Source: Pedobacter psychrotolerans (GTDB lineage: Bacteria > Bacteroidota > Bacteroidia > Sphingobacteriales > Sphingobacteriaceae). From it: DNA of 64,000 bases. The stretch is from the NCBI RefSeq assembly GCF_004340665.1, contig NZ_SLWO01000009.1, forward strand, positions 1 through 64,000. The letters are read 5' to 3'. Position numbers and translations under genes: made by a program. Each line of letters starts with the position of its first letter. The first letter of the stretch is position 1. Shown here piece by piece: positions 17,053 through 23,268 of this stretch. The notes beneath the pieces were generated by a model. The model was not told the DNA's origin and did no database searches. It worked only from the letters and a program-made list of their open reading frames with translations.

Positions 17053-17283
17053 TTGATGATATCTATCTAACGATTTCACCAATTTAAGCTTCTCTCCTCA
17101 ACACGTTTCAAGAAATTCCGGCATAAACGCTCAAATAGCCATCGCACAGGCTATTTATTCCGGTCCTCCTTTACTTAATTAGTTTGAAAGCTTGATTAAA
17201 GTGCCATATTTAAATAGATACCACTATATTACTAAATTTTGGATATGCATGAGGTATGATTTATATTTAATAAAATTAAAGAT

Positions 17284-17820
17284 ATGGCTCAGATAATTTG
17301 TGCACTAATAGTATTGGATAATGTAGCCGTACCTGCTGACATGGTACACTTCAGGGAAAACAGATCATTTGTAATACCTTTAGAACCTGATAAGTATGAT
17401 GTGGACTGGAGTCCCCTTAGTGTTTTTATTGCTCACTGCGTTAGTTGTAATGACTTGTCTACTGCATTAAACACCTCTTCCGCAGTACAGAATAAATACA
17501 GCGAAGATGAAGAAGAACTATTTACCTACGATTTTTCAGCCCTGGCTTCGTTAATAAAAGAAATTAATCCAGATAGATTCATACTTAACTATTTTGAAGA
17601 CTTTGCAGATATAACAGTACATGATTTATATCTAACCGTGATTAACGGTAAAGTTGTAAATGAGGCTACTTGCTTTTATGATGGGAAATTTGAACTTAAT
17701 CCTGAATTTGATATAAACAAAGCATATCATGCGCTAATTAACCAAGGGGCAAGGATTGGTTGGCTTAATCATGATAAATATAGGAATTATGATAATGCAA
17801 AAAGGGCATTTGAACGTTAA
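17284..17820 (+). CDS. Hypothetical protein at the island edge
   Basis: 178 residues, soluble and acidic, no signal or membrane segment. No motif is recognised; the mixed alpha/beta composition and orphan position in an island resemble immunity-type proteins, but nothing proves that. It is separated by 231 gene-free bases from the patatin gene (17053-17283, nothing recognisable) and lies about 100 bases from the 3' end of tRNA-Arg. Confidence 0.55.
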   Translation: MAQIICALIVLDNVAVPADMVHFRENRSFVIPLEPDKYDVDWSPLSVFIAHCVSCNDLSTALNTSSAVQNKYSEDEEELFTYDFSALASLIKEINPDRFILNYFEDFADITVHDLYLTVINGKVVNEATCFYDGKFELNPEFDINKAYHALINQGARIGWLNHDKYRNYDNAKRAFER

Positions 17821-17880
17821 GTTATAATAGTATTACTCTTAGGTTGGTGTTATCATCAATGAGAAAAAAACTTCAGCCAT

Positions 17881-17915
17881 AAAAAAAGGCCTTTAGTTTA
17901 AACTAAAGACCTTTA
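17881..17915 (-). terminator. Terminator of the tRNA-Arg transcript
   Basis: Read on the minus strand, AAAGGTCTTTAG-TTT-AAACTAAAGGCCTTT is a hairpin with one mismatch followed by TTTT. It begins five bases beyond the tRNA 3' end. Confidence 0.8.
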
Positions 17916-17919
17916 AATG

Positions 17920-17993
17920 TACCCCGGAAGGGACTCGAACCCCTGACCCTCGGTTTAGAAAACCGACGCTCTATCCAGCTGAGCTACCGAGGC
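17920..17993 (-). tRNA. tRNA-Arg (anticodon TCT)
   Basis: 74 bases on the minus strand, beginning GCCTCGG and ending CCGGGGTA without an encoded CCA. D-arm AGCTCAGCTGGATAGAGC, anticodon stem TCGGT/ACCGA around the loop TTTCTAA (anticodon TCT, plus-strand 17957-17959), and T-arm GGTTCGAGTCC are all present. It reads AGA arginine codons. Its 3' end faces the accessory island, a common integration point for mobile islands. Confidence 0.95.
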
Positions 17994-18103
17994 TCATTTT
18001 TTTAACGAGTTGCAAATATAGAAGTTCTATCTATAAAGCGAAAATATATTTTAAAGAATTTTCAATGATTTTTCTTTCAATCAAATAACCGTTTCATAAC
18101 TAA

Positions 18104-18541
18104 TTAATTAGCCTGGTTGCATTCCTTGCAAATCCCTGAAACAATCAGGTTCATATCCTCTACTTTGAACCCTTTTGCTATTTTTAGTGCCGGAATCTTC
18201 ACCTCATCAAGGCAATATACTCGTAAACAGTTGTTACAATTGAAATGCACATGCTCATCATGGTGGTTATGCTCCGAGCAAGAATTAGAACAGATCGCAT
18301 AATTCGCAGTACCGTGATTATCCATTACCCGGTGAATAATACCCTTCTCTTCAAAAGTTTTTAAAATCCGGTAAAGCGTTACCCGGTCAATTTCCTTACC
18401 AATCAAGTTTTCCAAATAGGGTTGTGAGGTTGCAGAATCGCGGTGTGATAAAATATCCAAAACCTGTAAGCGAGCGCCAGTTCTTTTCAGTCCGTTTTTA
18501 ACTAAAAGATCTTCGTATTGCTGATTTTTATTCTGGTTCAT
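18104..18541 (-). CDS. Fur-family metalloregulator, probably Zur-like
   Basis: 145 residues. The N-terminal winged helix (LKRTGARLQVLDIL, then I-D-R-V-T-L-Y-R-I-L-K-T-F) is the Fur signature. The dimer/metal half holds H-N-H-H-D-E-H-V-H-F, C-N-N-C and C-K-E-C, giving a structural zinc site and a His-rich sensory site. It is the last gene of a minus-strand cluster for putative metal handling, 9 bases after the preceding stop, and may control the whole region including a COG0523 GTPase. That neighbourhood favours zinc over iron; the metal specificity is inference. Confidence 0.85.
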   Translation of the reverse strand: MNQNKNQQYEDLLVKNGLKRTGARLQVLDILSHRDSATSQPYLENLIGKEIDRVTLYRILKTFEEKGIIHRVMDNHGTANYAICSNSCSEHNHHDEHVHFNCNNCLRVYCLDEVKIPALKIAKGFKVEDMNLIVSGICKECNQAN

Positions 18542-18550
18542 AATGTAAAT

Positions 18551-19000
18551 TTAAATAATTACTTTGGCATTCTTAATGGATACGGGCGGTTCATAACTGG
18601 CATTGGTATTGGCCAGTTTCAAAATCCCCTTTACCCGAACGGGTTTATCTGTAAAATCGGCAGCATTTATCAATTCGACCATAATCATAATCGGTACACC
18701 ATTCTGTCCGCAAAAGTAGCACTGATTAATGGGTAAGGTAGCCAGTAAGAATTTTTGCTGTTTCTTCCCGCTTTTAATCGGGATCATATAGCCGGTTAGA
18801 TCAAACTCCGCATCTTTAAAACGATTAATAGTCGGCCCGTATATAGGCAGAAGTTCATTTTTTTCGTTTAACTCAAATTTAACGGAGCCAATTACATCCC
18901 AGTTTAATGACCTCAGCTCATCACCTGGCCGATGAGGTTTCTGCTGAGAAAAACACAGGTTGGAGCAAAAAAATAATAGGATAATCGTAAGCTTGCTCAT
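18551..19000 (-). CDS. Exported CxxC protein of the zinc operon, paralog 2 (DUF3299-like)
   Basis: 149 residues with a signal peptide (cleavage near N-L-C-F-S-Q). It is a paralog of the gene just upstream: both share L-x-W-D/N-x-I-G, then L-x-G-Y/F-x-x-P, then C-x-F-C-G and F-T-D-K-P. The C-Y-F-C-G motif could bind a metal or be a redox pair. Small exported proteins of the DUF3299 type accompany MacB/LolD-like ABC genes in several metal-regulated operons. It overlaps the upstream gene by four bases. Confidence 0.65.
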   Translation of the reverse strand: MSKLTIILLFFCSNLCFSQQKPHRPGDELRSLNWDVIGSVKFELNEKNELLPIYGPTINRFKDAEFDLTGYMIPIKSGKKQQKFLLATLPINQCYFCGQNGVPIMIMVELINAADFTDKPVRVKGILKLANTNASYEPPVSIKNAKVII

Positions 19001-19440
19001 GGTATCTGTTTAGCACCAAGTAAAAAGAAATCAGAACGGTTGTCTCCTGAATTATTAATCACAAATTTGCCACGTAGCTTGATCGGCTTATCTGTAAAAG
19101 GAATTGCAGATGCCATTTTCACCTCTATCATAGAAGGAATATCTCCACTGCCACAAAACGGACAAGATTCAATAGGTACAATAGATAGCATAAACTCTGA
19201 AAATTTAGCGCCTACCTTGGTGGGGTAAATAAAGCCAGGCAATTCAATCACCTTATTATTTAAAGCCATCAGTTCAGGAGGGAAGATGCTTACCCATTTT
19301 AAAGGTTCAACCTGTTTATCATAACGTAAGCCAATCAAATTCCAGGTAGGCGTACGCATGTCTTTATGCACCTTCACCTGTGCGTGTACACCTGAAAAGC
19401 TGTAAAAAAAGAGTGCAATCAATAAAATATATTTCATCAT
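18997..19440 (-). CDS. Exported CxxC protein of the zinc operon, paralog 1 (DUF3299-like)
   Basis: 147 residues with a clear signal peptide (cleaved at G-V-H-A-Q). Shares with its downstream neighbour the C-P-F-C-G motif and F-T-D-K-P-I-K-L-R-G near the C-terminus, so the pair arose by tandem duplication. It is predicted to be periplasmic. The start overlaps the permease stop by ATGA, and its own stop overlaps the next start the same way. A role as metal chaperone or substrate carrier for the ABC permease is a guess. Confidence 0.65.
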   Translation of the reverse strand: MMKYILLIALFFYSFSGVHAQVKVHKDMRTPTWNLIGLRYDKQVEPLKWVSIFPPELMALNNKVIELPGFIYPTKVGAKFSEFMLSIVPIESCPFCGSGDIPSMIEVKMASAIPFTDKPIKLRGKFVINNSGDNRSDFFLLGAKQIP

Positions 19441-20648
19441 TTATCTTTTGAAAGGGTACTTGCAATATCAACCTTATAGGTTTGCACCGCTGGAATAATT
19501 GCTGCAATAATGCCGATAGCCAGGCCAGCGCCAATCAGGTAGAGTTCATCCGTTAAGAAATAATAACCAGAAAGTCTGGCTTGAGAAGATTCCTGGAAAT
19601 GGCCGATGAGTGTTAAGGCAATATGGCCTATAGCCAAGCCAATTAAAGCACCGGTTACAGTGATCATTAATCCCTCTAACATCACCAAACAGAATACCTT
19701 GGCCTTTGATGCACCCAGGCAACGCATGATGGCCAGGTCATATTTTTTCTCTTTCATGGAATTAAATAAACTGATAAAAACGCTCAATGCAGATATTGCC
19801 ATGATCAGGATGGCAAACCATTTCAGCGTTTCAATCCCCACGCCAATCAGTGAAAACAACCGGGCACTTTCCATTGCAGGAGATGCGGCCTGCATATTGG
19901 TGCTTTGATTAACCATTCTAGGAAATATCACGACCGACATCGGCGAGCGATACTGAATGAGTAAAGACGTAATTTCACGATTATTGATTTCCTTTTCTTC
20001 CTCACCATGATGATGTTTATCCTCTTCATGATTCGGCTCATGCATTTTATAAACGCTACCAATATTGGTTAAGATCAGGTTATCTGTTACGTTACCTTGT
20101 GGTGCCAATATTCCCTTAACGATATAAGCATGTTGTTTATGCTCATCATCGGAATTACTTAAACCATGCGCACCGAAAAAGTGATCACCTACTTTCAGCT
20201 TAGACTCTGCTGCTACAGCGCTGCCAATAGTGGCTTCCAGGTCCTTATTCCAGAAATTTCCCTTAGCTATTTTCAATCCGTACAAACCAGTAAACGAAGA
20301 ATCTGTACCTACAATCCTGTAACCCTGATAATTATCGCCAAGGGCAAGTGGAACCGCCCTTTTAACCATTGGATTTTGCATCAATGTTTGCGCATCCTTT
20401 GCCGGAATATTTCCCGTTGGAAAATCAATATGGTAAATACTGCTTAAAATGAGTTGTAACGGGCTTCCTTTGGCACCAACCACCAGATCAATATCCTTTG
20501 AATTACTTTCCAATTTATCACCAATTTGTGTAGATGCCAGAAAAAGTATGGATAAAATACCTACACCAAATGCTACCAATACGATATTTAAAATGGTGGT
20601 AAGTTTATTTCTGGATAAGTTTTTTGCACTTAATTTTAATATATTCAT
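19437..20648 (-). CDS. ABC transporter permease, FtsX/MacB type
   Basis: 403 residues. N-terminal helix (residues 15-38), a large periplasmic MacB-PCD domain (about 40-260) and three C-terminal helices (near 270, 320 and 375) with the FtsX signature M-R-C-L-G-A-S. The periplasmic loop has an unusual His/Glu stretch (E-P-N-H-E-E-D-K-H-H-H-G-E-E) that could bind zinc or another metal. It overlaps the ATPase gene by four bases and the CxxC gene by four bases, so it acts with them. Confidence 0.85.
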   Translation of the reverse strand: MNILKLSAKNLSRNKLTTILNIVLVAFGVGILSILFLASTQIGDKLESNSKDIDLVVGAKGSPLQLILSSIYHIDFPTGNIPAKDAQTLMQNPMVKRAVPLALGDNYQGYRIVGTDSSFTGLYGLKIAKGNFWNKDLEATIGSAVAAESKLKVGDHFFGAHGLSNSDDEHKQHAYIVKGILAPQGNVTDNLILTNIGSVYKMHEPNHEEDKHHHGEEEKEINNREITSLLIQYRSPMSVVIFPRMVNQSTNMQAASPAMESARLFSLIGVGIETLKWFAILIMAISALSVFISLFNSMKEKKYDLAIMRCLGASKAKVFCLVMLEGLMITVTGALIGLAIGHIALTLIGHFQESSQARLSGYYFLTDELYLIGAGLAIGIIAAIIPAVQTYKVDIASTLSKDK

Positions 20649-21274
20649 GATAATAAGTATTCTTTGCTAAGGCGGTTTCTCACTCTGTTATCATGTGTTG
20701 CTACAATTAATGATGCATGGCTGGATGCTGCCTGTTCCGTTAACAGTGAAATTACATTTTCAGCATTCTCATCGTCAAGACTAGAAGTCGGTTCATCCGC
20801 AATAAGTACCGATGGGTGATTAACCAAGGCACGAGCAATAGATGCGCGTTGAAGTTGCCCCTGACTCAGTTCTTCTGTATATTTTTTGGCTTTACCGGCA
20901 AGTCCTAAGGTTTCCAGTAAGAGTGATATCCGTTTTGCATCAATGGGCAAACCTGCAAGGGAAGCAGCAATGGCTATATTGTCGTAAATATTCAGGCTTT
21001 TAATGAAATGCGGTTTTTGAAAAACGATTCCTATTTTCTGACCTCTGAATTGATCCATTTCCCTCGTTGACAGATTATATATGCTTGTTCCATCCAGAAT
21101 GACTTCTCCATTTTGGGGTTTCAGCAAACCTGCTATAATATTCAGCAAGGTGCTTTTTCCACTTCCTGATGATCCAAGTAAAAGCCACTGCTCTGCATCT
21201 TTAATTTCCCAGTCTGGAAACTGTAATATAGGTGCATGGTGGTATTGGTGAGCTAAAGACTGAATTTTAATCAT
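20645..21274 (-). CDS. ABC transporter ATP-binding protein, LolD/MacB type
   Basis: 209 residues. Walker A G-S-S-G-S-G-K-S-T (about 33-41), signature L-S-Q-G-Q-L-Q-R, Walker B V-L-I-A-D-E-P-T-S and the switch His in V-A-T-H-D are all visible. It is the energising subunit for the MacB-like permease encoded next. Its ATG overlaps the stop of a 49-residue upstream gene (ATGA), and its stop overlaps the permease start in the same way. Confidence 0.88.
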   Translation of the reverse strand: MIKIQSLAHQYHHAPILQFPDWEIKDAEQWLLLGSSGSGKSTLLNIIAGLLKPQNGEVILDGTSIYNLSTREMDQFRGQKIGIVFQKPHFIKSLNIYDNIAIAASLAGLPIDAKRISLLLETLGLAGKAKKYTEELSQGQLQRASIARALVNHPSVLIADEPTSSLDDENAENVISLLTEQAASSHASLIVATHDNRVRNRLSKEYLLS

Positions 21275-21420
21275 AACTTTTTTGATATTAACCGAATGTT
21301 TTTAATGGCGTAACGGCGATAAAGTTCCTTTGCATCGTTTGTGCCATGCTTACAGGCCGGATTGAGCATACAGACAACGCTCAAGGCAGAGATAAATAAC
21401 AATTTGATGTTTCTATTCAT
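21271..21420 (-). CDS. 49-residue lipoprotein-like peptide, first gene of the ABC operon
   Basis: Reads MNRNIKLLFISALSVVCMLN followed by P-A-C-K-H-G and a basic tail ending K-K-L; the stop TGA overlaps the ATG of the ATPase gene. The N-terminus is a plausible lipoprotein signal (N-P-A-C, lipid Cys at residue 23, an imperfect lipobox). A -7 box lies 6 bases upstream of its start and a candidate zinc-regulator site just beyond. Translational coupling and the proper signal support a real gene; function unknown. Confidence 0.6.
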   Translation of the reverse strand: MNRNIKLLFISALSVVCMLNPACKHGTNDAKELYRRYAIKNIRLISKKL

Positions 21421-21425
21421 GGCTA

Positions 21426-21461
21426 CAAATATATATTCTTTTCATTTGCAATAATGATGCA
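21426..21461 (-). promoter_or_regulatory. Promoter and candidate Zur operator of the ABC operon
   Basis: On the minus strand, TATATTTG (complement of 21426-21433) fits TAnnTTTG. Just upstream, 21447-21461 reads TGCAA-TAATG-ATGCA, one mismatch from the palindrome TGCAA-N5-TTGCA found twice more at 21921-21935 and 21959-21973. It lies between the -7 and -33 positions, a good place for a repressor. Confidence 0.6.
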
Positions 21462-21513
21462 TTAACACGGGTATTTAATAAAAAATGGGTGACCATGAAA
21501 GTTGTTGTCTTCA

Positions 21514-21894
21514 TCAATGTGTACAGCTTTTGCTCAATCTGATATTCCAGAAATGTGCACAGGCTATGGCCAAACCACCAGCAGGAATGAATATAGGCTC
21601 CAATATTTCAATGCCTGAAAAATGACCGATAAAGATAAGTGCAAATCCTAGTATCAAAATGATAATAGGTAATATTTGGTGATGAATTTTTCGGTATGAT
21701 TTACTTAAAGACCAGGCACCTATGATTAATGACAATAAGATCATCGATATTTCTATCGCAGGATGAGCTAGAAATTCGAGTCCCAAAAAGGGCAATAAAG
21801 TTAACACAAAGGGAAGGAGCGCACAATGTATGGCACAGGCAGTTGATGCAGTTATGCCGATTTTATCGAGATTTAGGGCTTTGATGGTTTTCAT
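21514..21894 (-). CDS. MerC-domain membrane protein
   Basis: 126 residues from ATG at 21894 (MKTIKALNLDKIG); a longer reading from 21936 would run through the promoter and operator. Four membrane helices are predicted, with C20-x-x-x-C24 in the first (T-A-C-A-I-H-C-A), as in MerC-type transporters. MerC proteins move mercuric or other soft metal ions across the inner membrane; homologues in Bacteroidetes zinc regions are probably metal transport accessories. Divergent from the COG0523 GTPase with overlapping control sites. Confidence 0.75.
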   Translation of the reverse strand: MKTIKALNLDKIGITASTACAIHCALLPFVLTLLPFLGLEFLAHPAIEISMILLSLIIGAWSLSKSYRKIHHQILPIIILILGFALIFIGHFSGIEILEPIFIPAGGLAIACAHFWNIRLSKSCTH

Positions 21895-21910
21895 ATCTAT
21901 TTTATAGAAA

Positions 21911-21973
21911 CAAATATAAAAGCAATAATGTTGCATTTATAAAATCTATAAATATATTTGCAACTTAATTGCA
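21911..21973. promoter_or_regulatory. Divergent promoters with two candidate Zur operators
   Basis: The minus-strand -7 box TATATTTG (complement of 21911-21918) serves the MerC-like gene; the plus-strand -7 box TATATTTG at 21953-21960 serves the GTPase gene. Site 1, 21921-21935, is AGCAA-TAATG-TTGCA; site 2, 21959-21973, is TGCAA-CTTAA-TTGCA, a perfect 5-bp inverted repeat. Site 2 overlaps the GTPase -7 box and site 1 covers its -33 region (GTTG at 21930-21933), so one regulator could close both promoters. Confidence 0.65.
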
Positions 21974-21978
21974 TTGAT

Positions 21979-23178
21979 ATGATAAATAAACTACCAGTAA
22001 CCGTACTCAGCGGTTTTTTAGGAAGTGGTAAGACCACTTTATTAAATTCCATTTTGAAAAACAAAACAGGCTTAAGAGTTGCCGTGATTGTAAATGACAT
22101 GAGCGAAATTAATATTGATGCACAGTTGGTTGATCATGCAGGCAGCTTATCTAAAACAGAAGAAAAGTTGGTTGAAATGAGTAATGGCTGCATCTGTTGC
22201 ACGCTTAGGGAAGATTTAATGTTAGAAGTGGAGAAACTGGCCAAAGAAAATAGATTTGATTACCTGCTGATTGAAAGCAGTGGGATTTCAGAGCCGATTC
22301 CAGTGGCACAAACTTTTTCTTTTGTTGATGAAGCTGCTAACATCGATTTGAGTCGGTTTAGCTATCTGGATACGATGGTTACGGTAGTTGATGCATTTAA
22401 TTTTTATAAGGACTTTGGTACAGCAGAAATTTTGCAGGATAGAAACTGGGCAGATGATGTGGCAGATAAGAGAACCATTGTAAACCTATTGACGGATCAG
22501 ATTGAATTTGCCGATGTGATCATCATTAATAAACTGGATTTAGTAACCGCTCATGATGCCAGCTTAATTGAGGCCTTGATTAAAAAACTTAATCCAACGG
22601 CAAAACTGCATAAAACAATTTTTAGCGAACTCAGCCCAGATAAGATCTTAAATACTAAACTTTTTAACTTCGAATCGGCCGCTTCAAGTGCTGCATGGAA
22701 AAAGGAGTTGGATGAAGTTCATATTCCTGAAACAGAAGAGTACGGCATTAGTTCCACCGTTTTTTCGGCAAGGAAACCATTTCATCCGGAACGGTTCTGG
22801 AATTATCTTAATCAGGAATTCCCGACAAACATCATCAGAACGAAAGGCATGTTCTGGATTGCAGCCATGCGCAACGCTGCTATTAATTTTTCACAGGCTG
22901 GCGGTTCGCTGAGGATAGAATTAGCGGGAACCTGGTGGGCTGCTATGAGTGAAGTAGAAAGAAATAGTGATGCAGTTTACCAGGAGAATAAACAAATGAT
23001 TTTAAGTGATTGGGATGAAACATTTGGCGATCGATTAACAGAATTGGTATTTATTGGGCAAGAACTAGATGCAAAAGCATTAAAAGAGGATCTGGAGAAG
23101 TGTTTGTTAACCGATGCTGAAATAATTGCGTACAGGAATAATATGCTGTTCAACAATCCTTTTGAACAAGTGATTTAA
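21979..23178 (+). CDS. COG0523 GTPase (CobW/ZigA-like zinc metallochaperone)
   Basis: 399 residues from ATG 21979; a TTG at 21958 is in frame but forms part of the promoter and operator. G1/P-loop G-F-L-G-S-G-K-T (12-19), the metal-binding C-x-C-C in N-G-C-I-C-C-T, G3-like E-S-S-G-I-S-E-P and N-K-L-D for guanine. The C-terminal CobW_C domain covers about 255-390. COG0523 proteins deliver zinc to client enzymes under zinc limitation and are typical Zur targets. The operator next to it and the neighbouring Fur-type gene agree with that role. Confidence 0.85.
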   Translation: MINKLPVTVLSGFLGSGKTTLLNSILKNKTGLRVAVIVNDMSEINIDAQLVDHAGSLSKTEEKLVEMSNGCICCTLREDLMLEVEKLAKENRFDYLLIESSGISEPIPVAQTFSFVDEAANIDLSRFSYLDTMVTVVDAFNFYKDFGTAEILQDRNWADDVADKRTIVNLLTDQIEFADVIIINKLDLVTAHDASLIEALIKKLNPTAKLHKTIFSELSPDKILNTKLFNFESAASSAAWKKELDEVHIPETEEYGISSTVFSARKPFHPERFWNYLNQEFPTNIIRTKGMFWIAAMRNAAINFSQAGGSLRIELAGTWWAAMSEVERNSDAVYQENKQMILSDWDETFGDRLTELVFIGQELDAKALKEDLEKCLLTDAEIIAYRNNMLFNNPFEQVI

Positions 23179-23207
23179 TAGATAAAAAGGTTTTTCTAAA
23201 AATAATA

Positions 23208-23252
23208 TTTGTACTGTTTAAAATTAAATTTAGATTTGTCTAAATTTAATTT
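23208..23252 (+). promoter_or_regulatory. TonB receptor promoter inside a perfect 14-bp-arm palindrome
   Basis: TTTG at 23208-23211, exactly 19 bases, then TAGATTTG at 23231-23238: a model Bacteroidetes promoter. The -7 box lies within an inverted repeat whose 14-base arms (23221-23234 and 23239-23252) are perfectly complementary around the loop TTTG. The core T-T-T-A-G-A-N4-T-C-T-A-A-A resembles DtxR/MntR-type boxes. A metal-dependent repressor binding here would switch the receptor off when metal is plentiful; the regulator is not identified. Confidence 0.7.
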
Positions 23253-23268
23253 TAGATATGATTAATTT

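Noticed and set aside
21958..21978. TTG start for the COG0523 GTPase
   Set aside because: It falls in the -7 box and operator; ATG 21979 gives the conserved N-terminus.
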